Below are positions 44,261-57,079 of a stretch of DNA of 64,000 nt, piece after piece (position 1 is the stretch's first letter; each line of letters starts with the position of its first letter). The DNA is taken from assembly GCA_029747015.1 (NCBI GenBank), contig JAKOGI010000127.1, positions 1,059,501 through 1,123,500 on the forward strand. The letters are read 5' to 3'. Source of the stretch: Carnegiea gigantea. Its lineage: Eukaryota > Streptophyta > Magnoliopsida > Caryophyllales > Cactaceae. The notes under the pieces were generated by a model. The model did not search any database. It was not told where the DNA came from and saw only the letters and a program-made list of their open reading frames with translations. Position numbers and translations under genes: made by a program.

Positions 44261-46515
44261 CCATGGTGAATGGTTTCCTAGAGTGACAAAGTGATTCTAT
44301 ATGAAAGCTCCTGACCTTTGAGAAGAGGTACATCTATGTACCAATGGAAGTGAGGACTTGAGGAAAAAGTAGGCATGAGAATTTGATAGAGAAAGTTGAA
44401 TTTTATTGGCTTTTCGGACGGTCTCTAATATCCATTAAAGTGTTATGTTGCAAATGATGGTGTTTTTGGATTGACTCCTTGTAGTAAGTGCTGACGGGGC
44501 ATCTTTAATTTGAGTTAGTGTTCCTTGTTGAACAAGTTGACACATTCTGCTTACTAAGTGTTTTTAGATCATTAGGATTTTTTAAAACTAAAGTGAATTT
44601 CTCAGGATGTGTAAAGGGAACTTCTCAAAATGATCTCAGGAGGAAGGGTTTAATCATTTTGCTATGATTTAGATGTCTAGACTTGTTTTTAGGAGCTTCT
44701 CTTTATAATTGCAAACCTCTTATGTAGAGCATCTGACTAGAGTGTGCTGATTCCTATCAAATATTTTAAAAAAAAAAACCGTTGCAAAGGTAATATATAT
44801 CTCTCTCTCAAGAGGAGATTAAAATGCAAAATAGACATTAAAATGTTGTTTCCTCACAAATTATGTCAAGTATCTTCTAAGTTATTAGAGTGCATTCACA
44901 ATCCTAGCTTCAAGATAATATCATGAACCTTTTATGAGGAAAAGAATGCCACTTACTATCACTGAATTTTATTCCCTCCAGAAAGTATTCTTTTTTTTGG
45001 GACTAAAATTGAAAATATCTATTTATCAGCGTATTCCTAGGATGGTGTATATTACCATTATTGTCTGGTTTCAATCTCCTCTTTCATTGCTACTTTAATT
45101 AACACTGAATGGATGCTGAGGTTTGAAGGTATTATGTGATAGGCCTAGGAATTATGTATTAGATGTTAGCACATATACTTTACCAAAATCTAGGTGGGTT
45201 GTTACAAATTAGAAAAAAATCATAGCATTTTTGATGTAACTTCTATTGATATTGACTTTTTTGTTGTATTGAGCTATTATCTAAGACCTAATTCCTTGGT
45301 CCTATCTCGTATTAGCTTCAAACCTCGTCATCCATTGCATCATTAATTAAAGTAGGAAGGATGAGCTAAACTTAGCCAATTCCACTGTCCATAACTTATT
45401 GAAATATTTAGAATGATACATAACTAATGCAAATTGGCAGATGTTGCCACGTCAAGGTGTTTTGTCACTAGAAGAGAAAATTTTTCACCTATCATATGTG
45501 GCTCCAATTTGGGGAATGATTCTCCCTCACTGTACCAGGTGATTGCTTGATTTAGTGAGAAAAAACTAAGTATAAGAATTATCTAGGAGTATCGTCATAA
45601 TTAACAATAGTTTCCTCTAAATGAATAGCCATATTCGCATATCTTTGTGTTGTCAAGTATTTTATATGGTATTTTAGTCCGAGATTTTGTATTCACTTGT
45701 CACCTCAAGTGTCTTGATAGGATGGGCAAAATGCATTATGTTTTGGGAGCCACATGGTATGTTTTACCCCACATGTATTTATCATGTACCAAGTTGTTGA
45801 TGATACTCTACTTTAATTGCAGTGCATGACATGTTTTTATCCATGGTCATGTTTGATAAATAGTTAGTAATTAGTTGTTAGCTGTTTGTATAGTTGTTTG
45901 CAGTAGCTATTTCTGTTAGCTGTTTCCAGAAAAAGTATTTAGTGAATTAGTTACTTATGCAAATGATTTGAGAAAAAAAAAAGTTACTCTCAATAAGCTA
46001 ATATGAAAAGTTGATAGAAAGAGCTTTTTGAATTAGCTTTTTGGACTGAAAAGCTAATTTTCAAAAAGCCCTTTTATCAAAATCCAGAATTAGCTATCTA
46101 ACCTAGGTGAACAACTAATTTTGACGCCAAAAGCTCTTTTGTACAAAAAGAATGAGCTAAGAGGGATGTACCATTTTATTATCTAAGTCACCTTATATCG
46201 GTAATATTAGTAATTCCCCTATAAGGCAATCTTCTACTAATTTAACTACCTTGTCTTTTTATTATTTTTCATGAGACGATCACACAAGACTTACAATTAT
46301 ATTATATGGGTTTGCATTTGGTCCACATTCAGATGCTTCATATTTGGAAAGGAGTGGGTTTGTATGAGTATTTTTCACTCCCCCACCTTACGAAGTTAGA
46401 CATTAATTAATTTAACCAATTTATTTTACGGTTTAATTTTATCACCCTTGAAGTTTTAGTTTTGCACTATTGAAATAGTACTCCAGTGAATATGTGAAGA
46501 ACATTAAGTGATTGT
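44261..46515. repeat. Segmental duplication copy A (non-coding), partner 53508-58985
   Basis: Shares long diverged similarity with 53508-58985, for example GATGGTGTTTTTGGATTG (44456 and 54242), TCTCAGGAGGAAGGGTTTAA (44633 and 54417), GATAGGATGGGCAAAATGCA (45716 and 54905), GAGCTAAGAGGGATGTAC (46153 and 58634) and GAATATGTGAAGAA (46490 and 58952). Copy A lacks the TRIM and both large LTRs found in copy B and keeps about 600 bp (about 44850-45450) missing from B. No gene recognised. Confidence 0.88.
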
Positions 46516-47254
46516 CTCGTACTTTTTGGCAAACTTAAAGGATGGATATTAGTCACCATCTTTGAGACTCGATTTTACTCATACTTGTTCTGTGTGCCTC
46601 TATATCTTACTCCCACCCATCCTTTCAACCTACCAAGATAGAGAAAAAGTATGCTAGCACCATTAATAGATGAATAAATTGGTCAACATTTTCAAATCTT
46701 CACATATTTGGCTTAGTAATATTTCAATTATACAATATTAAAATTTTTAATGGTGATAAAATTAAACTCTTAAATATCAAGGACATATTAACTAATGCAT
46801 GAAACCTCTACGTGGACCAGTGCAAAATATCCAAATTCGTACACATGAATAGATTTAGGTCTTTGATATTTGTATCTTGAAGAAAACACCCATGGTGGAA
46901 TTCATCTCTGATTATAGACTTGGCAATCAAGTCATTTGGCTCGACTTTGGATAAGGATAACTTGAGATCAAGTCATGTTTAGGTCAATCATATTGGGTTT
47001 AGCATCAATTTTAGGCCACGTCACTATCAACTCAAATTGACTTCAAGTCACTAGATTTTTTGGTTGAATAAGCTTCTGTTGAGAAGAAAAGTAAGTTTGA
47101 AAATAATATTTAGGTCAGTTCTGTGTGATTTGGTTCAATTTAATTTGGGTTTTGGGCCTTGTTCAAGTTAGTTGTTTTAATGTTGATTACGTCGAATGTG
47201 GATTCACATCATTTGATTTACATTTTCAATTTTGGACTAGTCTATCTAAACCTA
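46516..47254. other. Stretch with no supported gene
   Basis: AT-rich, no motif or repeat border recognised. Confidence 0.4.
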
Positions 47255-48640
47255 TGTGCTTTTCATTTGTTATACTTCCTTGCGTGAAGTGACTTAGTCC
47301 TTTCTTCAATGACATGGTAACTGCCATACTAACTTTTGTAACTTTTATAATATCGTGCTTGTGCATGTGAAACAGATGATGAAACTAGAAAGCATTAAAT
47401 TACACTCATCACTATAATCCATTTCACAATGGCAAGTCTTATATATGGTGCTATTTTGATCATAACAACATTGCTTTACATTCTTAGTGGTTGCTTTCAA
47501 GCAATAGTTGGTGTTGTTTCCCTCTTTTAGTTGTATACATGTTTAATGGCATTATGTGGTCCAACGATTTTAAGGATGCATTTTCTAATACTTAATTGGG
47601 ATTCAAGAGTTTAATGTTATCAGTTTGATAATTTAAAGGGAATTTTAACTATTTTAGTGGGTACTTTCAATGTGCATTGTAAGAGGTGCAATTGAGATTG
47701 GTTAACTCTCATTTGTGCATGGCTTATCAAGTCTGTAGCTGTGCTTGCTTAGCATCTTAGCCATGCTTGAATCCAATCTGAGTATGGCCGAATTGAGTCC
47801 AGGTTGAGTAATTCAATGAGTAAATACTACCGCTGAGAAGCAAACAAAGACAAAAGCTATTAGAGACATTACTGTTGTGATCCTACATTTTGACCACCAC
47901 ATATGCTAAAGTAACGAACCTGAAATCAACATCGTTAAAAGTGTATCACAGCGCTAAATTATCTCTAATTATCTACATCCAGCTAGAGAAATGGAATTCA
48001 ATGAAACTACATAACATTTCATTTGGCATTAAATAAAACATATTTATTTTTCAAGTCACAATTAGTGTGCAAGTGTATGAGGAGACAAAATCAATCTATT
48101 CACATTCTTTTCAAGCATTACATTGCTTTCAGATAGAAAAGGTTTTAAAGAAATTAGGCATCACATTTGTCATGCTTTCACTTTTGCGAAAGTGATTGTT
48201 GTAACCAACCAACCCTAAGATGTATTGAATTTAGGTATACGTTGAGTGCTTCATCAGATGAAGAAACCCATCTAATTAAAGCTTCACTCTAGGGTCTCCC
48301 TACATAAATTAAGGAGGGAGGAGAAAAGGAAGTTCTTTAAAATTGGATTTTTGCCTCAGTCTAGCTTTTATACACAAAAAAGAAGAAGACAAAGAACTGG
48401 ATGGAGACTCTAATTCTTTGTTTCCTATCAGCATCAAGTCAACGAGCTTCCTAAATTTTCTGTGATGCATCATCACAATTTTATTTTATGTTCTTATGTT
48501 ACCTAAATTTTCTTCGAAATATGACACGTTTTTATTTTCACGTCTTTTTTAATTTATTTTGAGGTAGCAATTAAGGGATAGGTAAATTTGCATAGCCTAT
48601 TCTAATCTTTCAAAACAAAACGAATGCCACTTAATTCTTG
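47255..48640. repeat. Tandem-type segmental duplication copy C, partner 50140-51960
   Basis: Matches the partner in order: TGTTATACTTCC (47269 and 50147), AAGGATGCATTTT (47572 and 50421), GAGTTTAATGTTAT (47607 and 50456), GGAGACAAAATCAA-type block (48081 and 51507), ACCAACCCTAAGA (48208 and 51636) and ATCAAGTCA (48433 and 51781). Non-coding on both strands as far as can be seen. Spacer between copies is about 1.5 kb. Confidence 0.82.
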
Positions 48641-50098
48641 ATTTTTGTTACTTCCGCCACTCAACTATGATTAAACAAAAGTGCCACTTAATTTATTATT
48701 TCACGTCAATAATGCTATTGAATGACTTGGGACCTAGGTGGAATAGGTAAAAAGACATTTAAAATGAATAAAACTTTTTGTTAACATCCCACACATGAGC
48801 TAGTGAATATTTGAATGAAAAAGAAAGAGAATGACAATGAGAAAGAAAATTCCTTATGCCTTCTTATTCTTCTTTTAGTATTTATAATTTCCACGTTTTC
48901 TTTTTTTTTTTTTGGTTCAAATTTTGACAAGCCAAGGCATGGAACTCTAGGAGAATTGTATTAGTATTAAATATGTTTTTACCTAGTACAACTGGTTCCC
49001 AGGTTATTGAGTGACGTTATTGACATGAATAATAGGCTAAGTGATTCATTCAGTGACGCTCAAGTCATTCAACTCACTTGAACCTATACAGGAAATGAAT
49101 TGAGGATTTGTTGAGTTTACAGATGAATTTCTTATAAAACAATCATGTGCACTGGGGATATTCATGGAGTATATAGAGAGCAGCGCTACATGTTATGCCT
49201 ATATCCATGAATAACTTAAGATTTCTGAGAGAGAAAGTGTTTACCCATTCTTCTATGACATGTTACCTGTAACTAGCCAGGTTTGATCTCATGCAAACTA
49301 TTCTATGCATTTTTGTGACTTTTGAATGCGTAAAGAATGGAGCTGACCTCCGTACAATTAGCATTAGTTACAATTTATTGGACTATGATACTACTTGAAG
49401 TACAGTTAACGAATATTTATTGGCGATGAACCCTGACATTGCCATCAATTTTTCTAAAATCAATTCTTGCATTCATTTTTGCTTATGGAATGTCTTTTGA
49501 GTTTGATAATTCAACCAAATAATTTTTTTAATTACTCTTGATTCATCTTATTTTCTTTATTGTTCTGAAGTAATCAACTTAAATTTTAGTACTTTATGGT
49601 CAATTCATAACAATATCAAGACAATACAAAATTGCTCATTAGTTTTCTTAAGTTCACATATAGATATAAAGGAGAGTGAAAGGTTCAAATAGAGTCTTTG
49701 TTTTTCTTCTTTGATCAATGTTTTAAAAGTCTTTGCTAAAGTGGCTAATACATTGGTGTGTTGAATATAACAAGTCAAATTTCTATGCATACAGTAGGTC
49801 GAATTCACATCTTTCTTTATTTTTTTTTAGTACAATTCATAGCCTAATATAACCTCATTAAAAGTTGCTCAACCTCCATCTGCCTTTTTCCTAGTTAGTT
49901 GGATCATGATCATTTCCCTTGTAAATTTTCAAGGAAACATTTGAAATTTATATGGATTTATGCATTCTTGTATCTGTATACCTGTGTATATGCGAGTTTA
50001 TGTGTGTCTGGTTTCTTCGTACAATCGGTGTCCTTTCTTCAGTGGCATGTTAACGACTACAATAAACACATATTTTCTTCAGCCATTAATGAAGTTGA
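48641..50098. other. Stretch with no supported gene
   Basis: AT-rich spacer between duplication copies C and D; only short unsupported ORFs. Confidence 0.4.

Positions 50099-50132
<34 letters not shown>
50099..50132. repeat. (CA)n(TA)n microsatellite
   Basis: An AC run followed by an AT run at the left edge of duplication copy D. Confidence 0.9.
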
Positions 50133-50139
50133 GTTTCTT

Positions 50140-51960
50140 TTCATATGTTATACTTCCCTTCTTGAAGTGATCAATGTTCTTTCTTTAGCAACACATTAAG
50201 GCTATAACAACTTTTGTAAGTTTTATCATATCGTGGCTATACATATCTTTGAAGGTGATGATAAATCGAAAAACTACTAGATAGTGCTACATTCATCATC
50301 TTCATCATCATCCATTTTACAATATCATATCTTATGTTTCTATGAATTTGTGTTACATTCTTAATATGCTACTTTGTTTTTTGTATTATACATATGTGAC
50401 CTTCTCTGGTCAGAAGATCCTAAGGATGCATTTTTTTATGCTTAATTGAGATAATGAGTTTAATGTTATTTTTTTGATAACTTATAGGGAGTATCAATGT
50501 TTTAATTAGCTAAGCATGTAATTGAGCTACGTCAAGTCTCATCAATCCATATTGATCAGCTTGGCCCAACTTAAATCGCATCCACAGCATGCCTGAATCC
50601 TGACCAAGTGTGATCAAACTGATGCCAAGTCGGGTAATGTCATGAGTAAAATCTAAAAGTGGGAAGTGAAATAAACATTTAGGGAAATGCAAAAACTTAT
50701 AGTGGTTGTCACTGTATGACAACCACCATAACTAGGTAAATCTAGGCTGTATATTTATTACGGTATGATCTAAACCGTTGATTTATTTTAGTATTTAAAT
50801 GGACAAAAATGCATTATAAAAATCATCAAATATTTATAAATTTTGAGGAAAAAATATTTTCGTATGGCTTGTTTGGAGTTTGACATGCCTCAACCTTCAA
50901 ATTTTCCCATGACCCTTCATATTTTTCGGTTGCCATTCAAAAAATTCCGGCAACATGGTCAAGTCGGGCAACACAAATCCGGTGAGAAGTCAATGGAGGG
51001 TCGTCTGAAATTTTTTGTTGCCTAACTTGACCATGTCGCTGGAAATTTTTTAACGAAAACTGGAAAATATGAATGATTGTCGAAAAATTTAAAGGTTAAC
51101 GGTGATACATATCAAACTCCATACAAGCCCTACAAAAGTATTGTTTCCTCAAAATTTATAAATATTTTATGATTTTTACAAAATATTTTTGTTCATTTAA
51201 AACTAAAATAAATCAACGGTTCAGATTATTGTATAATAAATATATGGTGTAGATTTACTTAGTTATGGTGGTTGTCATACAGTGACAACAACTATAAGCG
51301 CATTCGAAATTAGTGCAGTGATTCTATAAAGCCCACCGCTTATAGTAGGGTAAAAAAATTCGCATTATTGATGTCTTTAAAACCGTATTTGCATCACTAA
51401 GTTATATCCCATAGAAGAAATGAAATTCAAGGAAATCACATGAGATTTCATTTGGCATTAACTAGGATAGCTTCATTTTGAAAAGACCGTTAGTATGGAA
51501 ATTTATGAGGAAACAAAATCAACCTGTTCACATTTTTTCCTTTCTTTAAATTGCTATTCAAATAGAAAAAAGCTTTAGAAAAGCAACATATCACATTTCT
51601 GTTGCTTGCACACTTAAAGTGAGCATTATACTCCACCAACCCTAAGACGCACGAATTTTTGCTATCTATGATTTTCTTACACAAAAATTACAGATTAAGT
51701 AGGAGAGCTGCTATATACAAAAATGAAGAAAATAAAGAAGAAAAAGAAGAAGAAGGCTCCAATGCCTTGTGTCCAATCCATATCAAGTCAGTGAACCACC
51801 TATATTTTCTTTGAGGTATGGTAACACTTTTTTACTTTCGTTTCTTTTGTTACTAAAGTTTCTTTGGGATATCAGCATCTTTCTTCACCTCTTTTCTTAT
51901 TTTTGTGGTTTCAATTTAGTGATTTATGTAAATTTTCATAGATTATTATAATCTTTTTTA
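50140..51960. repeat. Segmental duplication copy D, carrying a foldback insertion
   Basis: Partner of 47255-48640. Longer than copy C mainly because of the 603-bp foldback element at 50696-51298. Confidence 0.82.
50696..51298. mobile_element. Foldback-type MITE, about 603 bp, nearly full-length inverted repeat
   Basis: The left arm starts CTTATAGTGGTTGTCACTGT and the reverse complement of the right end starts CTTATAGTTGTTGTCACTGT. Pairing continues through GACAACCACCATAACTA, AACCGTTGATTTATTTTAG and AAATATTTATAAATTTTGAGG to the ATGGTCAAGT centre, so arms are each about 280-300 bp. It is absent from duplication copy C at the corresponding place. No ORF. Long arms suggest a Mutator-like or foldback origin; I could not settle a target duplication (the arms may extend outward to GAAATGC/GCATTCG). 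Confidence 0.85.
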
Positions 51961-52224
51961 TAGTTCTTTTAAAGAAGAAGGGTAGATTTTGTTTATGAAC
52001 ATCAATAGAATATTTTAGACTTGTATTTGATTTTCCATTTATTTTGCTTATTTTGAAGCTAAATGAATTTTGAAATATATATTCGAGTATCATGTTATTA
52101 GAATTTTTGGCTTTCTTTTCATTTTTCATATATCTACGATTTTCCATAGTGGATCATATGATTCACGTATTTGTTCATGTTTCAATCTTTTCATTTTGAT
52201 CTTTTATTTCGTTGTGATTGTTGT

Positions 52225-52821
52225 TGTTGGGTTTTATGGCCCAAAATTCGAGTCCCGGTACGGTGGGACGACGCTGCGCGAACACGGGCGTGCCACGACG
52301 AAGGAGCACCAAGCTGAGAGGGGCAGAAAATTGGCACGGGGGTGCCGTGCCATGTGGCACGGCCGTGCCACGTGTCTTTTCGCCGCCTCTTTCGGATGGC
52401 GGCTAGGGTTTCTGTCTCCAAGGGGGATTCCTCCTGACGGCTAGGGTTCTACTTTAAAGGGAAAACCCCTACTGTTTAGACCCTATATAAAGGGGGTGAA
52501 GCCTAGGATCTAAAAAACTCCAGATCTCCAGTACTCATACATACATTGAGAGGTAGAAGTACTTTGTGAGAGATTACAATAGAGAGGTTGTAATTCTGCT
52601 CTTAGATCAAATCATTGTGGTGATTGTGATCGTGTTGGATTCTTCCTGCTCATAGTGAATTGTTCTGGTGCTGTCGCCGTCCGTGGTTTTTTCCCGATTT
52701 GGGTTTTCCACGTTAAATCTCTTGTCTTCTTATTTCTGTTTTCTGTTATTCACTTGATTTCTGCATTTCTAATTCATCCTATTGCTTCCGCTATACTGTT
52801 ACTTTGATATTAATCCTAACA
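52225..52821 (+). mobile_element. Solo Copia LTR, 597 bp
   Basis: Starts TGTTGGGTTTTATGGCCC and ends TTAATCCTAACA, with an exact 5-bp target duplication GTTGT (52220-52224 and 52822-52826). The 3' part, with CCGTGGTTTTTTCCCGATTT and GGGTTTTCCACGTTAAATCT, is typical of Tnt1-like (Tork) Copia LTRs. No PBS or internal sequence follows, so it is a solo LTR. Contains a perfect 18-bp palindrome at 52354-52371. Confidence 0.92.
52484..52493 (+). promoter_or_regulatory. TATA box of the solo Copia LTR
   Basis: TATATAAAGG in the middle of the LTR, about 113 bp after the palindrome, in the usual position of a Copia LTR promoter (U3/R boundary just downstream). Confidence 0.7.
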
Positions 52822-52981
52822 GTTGTTACCTAGCTAATAATCAATCAGTGTAGTGTGGCGAAGGCATGGGAGATGGGTGGTGGTCAAGGGAGTGAAGAAC
52901 TCCCCCTTGATATATTATTGAATTTGAATTTTCTTTATTTAGATTGCCCTTGAAGGTTGCATTTGACTTGTCTTGCTGCTG

Positions 52982-53112
<131 letters not shown>

Positions 53113-53425
53113 CTTTACCGATTAATGTTGCATTTTATTTAATTTTTTCAAATCCAGGAATATGAAGTTCCTTTCAATGGATTACTTTGCCTCGAGGCGC
53201 CATAAAATAAGAAGTGCAAGACATGGATCATTGAATATGGTAATCAACTTGGTACATCAATAAGCTACCAGACTTGTATTCTAGTACTAATTCTGGACAG
53301 ACTTCATATGGAATCTGCATATGCTTCAATTTTACCTTCCACATGGAGTACCTTCACTTGGGGGCAATGGTGCGACTGCTAAATCGACACACACACAAAA
53401 TATATGTATGTATGTATATGTATAG

Positions 53426-53428
<3 letters not shown>
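53113..53428. other. Short stretch between TA tracts, nothing recognised
   Basis: No motif or repeat border seen; it ends in ACACACACA and GTATGTATGTATATG microsatellite fringe. Confidence 0.4.

Positions 53429-53508
<80 letters not shown>
53429..53508. repeat. (TA)n microsatellite, about 80 bp
   Basis: Pure TA run directly before duplication copy B. Confidence 0.95.
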
Positions 53509-53509
<1 letters not shown>

Positions 53510-53551
53510 ATGGTCCATGGTTTACTAGAGTAGAAAAAGTGATTCTGTATG

Positions 53552-54086
53552 TATTGGGGTATGAAAGTGGACGTTGTTCCATATTGATAAAATGAAAGAA
53601 TATGAAAGTGGGTGTTGTCTCACATTGATAATATTAAAAGATTTGAGCATATATATGAGTTTGTGAGTTACTCTACCCATTGCCAATTGGTTTTGGATTG
53701 GAATCTTATTTGAGCTTATATGCATGACTCTTTGTTTGAGACCCAATTAATATATAATATTTAACCATGGAACCAGAGCGAGTTTCTCGATCTTGATTTG
53801 CCACCATCACCATTGGATTATAATTGTGCGCACGTGTTGGACCTTCTTAGTGTCCCACACGTGTGCAGGCGTGTTGAAGTATGAAAGTGACTGTTGTCTT
53901 ACATTGATAAAATGAAAGAATAAGAAAGTGGGTGTTGTCTTACATTGACAATATTAAAGGGTTTAAGCATATGTATAAGTTTGTGAGTTACTCTACCCAC
54001 TACCAATTGATTTGGGTTAGAGCCTCATTTGAGCTTATATGTATGACTCTTTATTTAATACCTAACTGATATAAAAATATATAACA
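53552..54086 (+). mobile_element. Complete TRIM (terminal-repeat retrotransposon in miniature), 535 bp
   Basis: Two LTRs of 216 and 215 bp (53552-53767 and 53872-54086) enclose only 104 bp. Right after LTR1 the sequence TGGAACCAGAGCG (53768-53780) is a degenerate tRNA-Met-type PBS. LTR starts are TATTGGGGTATG (first base pair decayed from TG) and TGTTGAAGTATG; ends are TTAACCA and TATAACA. The target duplication is GTATG (53547-53551) and ATATG (54087-54091). The paralogous empty site in copy A (GATTCTATATGAAAGCTCC, 44293-44311) contains a single ATATG, which confirms the borders. No coding capacity. Confidence 0.92.
53768..53780 (+). promoter_or_regulatory. PBS of the TRIM
   Basis: TGGAACCAGAGCG resembles TGGTATCAGAGCG with two mismatches and abuts LTR1. 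Confidence 0.7.
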
Positions 54087-56566
54087 ATATGAAAGCTCCT
54101 GATGTATGGAAAGAGCTATCTATGTGCCAATGGAAGGGAGGACATAACGAAAAGGTGGGCGTGAGAATTTGATATAAAAAGTTGAATTCTATTACTTTTT
54201 TAGGACGGTGTCTAATACGCATTAAAGTATTGTGCTGCAAATGATGGTGTTTTTGGATTGGCTCCTTGTAGCAAGTGATCATTAGGCATCTTTAGCTTGA
54301 GTTGGTGTTTCATGTTGAACTAATTGATGTGTTGCACTTGGTAAGTGTTTCGAGATCTTTAGGAATTTTTTTAGGAACTAAAGTGAACTTTATGTAAAGG
54401 CAACTTGTCAAAATGATCTCAGGAGGAAGGGTTTAATCATTTTGCTATCATTTAGCTAGATGTCTAGACTTGTTTTTAGGAGTTTGTCTTTATAAGTGTA
54501 ACACCTCTTCTGTGGAGTATTTGGAGCAGTGTTTGCTATTTTCTATCAAATATCCATAACAAAAATGCTATAGAAGCAATATATATCTCTACTGACATGA
54601 GATTGAAATGCAAGACGGACGTCAAAATAGTTGTTACATAAAGGTATTTTGCAATTGGAATAGAAAATTCACACCCATGATATGTGGCCACAAATTTTGG
54701 CAATGGTTCACCCTTGTTGTAGTAGGTGATTGCTTGATTTAGTAGGAAAAGACTAAGTACAAGAATTATCTAGGAGTGTTGTAGTAACTAACAATAGTTT
54801 CTTTCAAACAAATAGCCGTATCTGTGGATATTTTGGGCTGTTAAGTATTTTATATGGTATTTTTGTGTGAGATTTTGTATTCGCTTGCCACCTTAAGTGT
54901 CTTGATAGGATGGGCAAAATGCATTTTGTTTTAGGAGCCACATGGTATTTGTTATGCACATATACTTATCATGTACCAAGTGTTCATGATGCTTCTTATT
55001 TAGCAAATAGGTTGCTGTTAATTGTTACTTGTTTTTAATAGTTATTTGTATTAGTTCTTTCCAGAAAAAAGTATCTCGTGAATTAGTTGTTTATAGAAAT
55101 GATGTTAGAAAAAAAATGTTAATGTCGATAAGCTAATATGAAAAAGTTGATAGAAAGAGTTTTTTGAACTGGCTTCTAGGACTGACAAGTGAATTCGGAC
55201 AAAAGCCCTTTTATCAAACACTTGAATTACTTGTCTGACTAAGTTGAACAGCTTTTTTTGAGCAACAAGCTCTTCAAAAGGTTCTTGACCAAGCATTTCG
55301 CATGTATATTAACATAACTTCAACGAGTATATACTCTCAACAGTATGATGTAATAAAATGATGGAATGATGCAGTGTAATGCCCCCAAACCTATGGCTAG
55401 GAGTGTTAGCATTTTTCCTTAAATCTTGGGATGAAACGGATAGAGTTTCCCCTGAAACTTGACCATTTCTCAGGCTTAAAGCCTTACAATAAATTCCCTG
55501 CACAAGAAAAACATAACGATAAAGGCTAACTAACTCAACGGCTACCCGTCGGAGTTCACAGCTCTACGGGCCACCCGCCCGGAGCATCACAACCAGTGCA
55601 GTTCAATGTTTAAACAAATGAATAATGAAAAGTACAGCCCTGGGCAACTTAGATGGTGGCTCACACAGCCTTACAGAGCGACTCTAAATGAAATGCAATA
55701 CAGGCACACAAGAGATGAAATTACACGTCGTTACATCATAATACAATTTGCAGTTCACATACAAGCTCATAATTTTACTCTTAGGACTGCAGTGACTCCA
55801 TCTCGACTTACGGGGATCCACTTTTACCTGTTATTTCAGAAACCTGAGAAGGGAACAATAATAAATGGGAATGAGCAATCATCGCGCAATGGATAACCCC
55901 TTTTCCTAAACCATACTTAAATGCAATCATAACTTACGACAATTGTTCGAAATTCCTTCTCTTTGCAGAATGTTCCAATCACAATGCAAGAGAAATAGCC
56001 TTTGCACCACCCGCTTAAACTTGAAATAGCTATACTTAATAAACTTCCATGAGACATTCATATGAACGCATAAACGCAATGAAAATCGAGGAGTTTAACC
56101 CATAAATACCACTTGCTGGAATATCTATTACGAAAATCATTAAAACTTTGTATACATTGCTCCGTACATTATTAAGGCTTATTTCTGTACATATAATCTA
56201 TGTCGTACATAGTCCTTAAACTTCATTAAAGATGCTGTCAAGTAATTAGCTATATGAGTTTAATATTGATATTAAAACCATCCTCATGCTCAATGCGATG
56301 AAATCACCATACCCATGATACCACTAACACATACAGTGATAAGTCATATATAGAAGTAAATTTCCTTGCTAAAACATGGAACAATAACCATACGGTGAAA
56401 CAGATACTATGTTATGTGATTAGTAGGATCTCTACATGCTTGTTGGTGGAACTGTAGGATATATAAACTTTAAATTCTCTACCTGTTGGTAGAACTATAG
56501 AACTGTAACACAACTGATGAACTATAAAACATTTGATAAGACTATACGTATGAAACGTTGTACTTT

Positions 56567-56815
56567 GAATCATCTGCGCGCTGGCAGAGCTATGAACGTT
56601 GCACTTGGAACTTCTGCCTATTGGCAGAACTATGAACTTTGAACTTTGAAACTTCTGCCTATTGGCAGAACTATGAACTTTAAATTTTGAAACTTCTGTT
56701 TATTGGCAGAACTATGAACTTTAGACTTTGAAACTTCTGCCTATTAGCAGAACTATGAAACACTGAACTCTGAAGTCTCTGCCTACTGACAAAGCAATAA
56801 ATACTGAACTTTGAA
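56567..56815. repeat. 41-bp tandem array inside the second solo LTR
   Basis: CTTCTGCCTATTGGCAGAAC units start at 56611, 56652, 56693, 56734 and 56775 (period exactly 41), with diverged units back to about 56440. Each unit includes a TGCC...GGCA dyad followed by CTATGAACTTTGAA. Confidence 0.92.
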
Positions 56816-57079
56816 ACGTTGAAGTTGGAGTTCTATGTAAATTTTAAAAGACGATACTAGGTTGGTTATGCTAAGAATCCAATTGATGCAATGTAACCTA
56901 TGCCCATTACTCAATCTCATTGATCCGATGTTTAAGGTTATTTCATTGCCGATGACTTGCCAATGAAAACATGCGACCAATAAAACATTTAGAAGCGTTT
57001 GGGAATCAGGTAAATAAGCATTCATAACTATATCATTTCTATGCAAGCGCTATAAACGATGAATACATGTAATTAATGA

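Noticed and set aside
53552..54086. Cassandra-type TRIM carrying a 5S rRNA promoter
   Set aside because: The 216-bp LTRs show no 5S-like internal control region.
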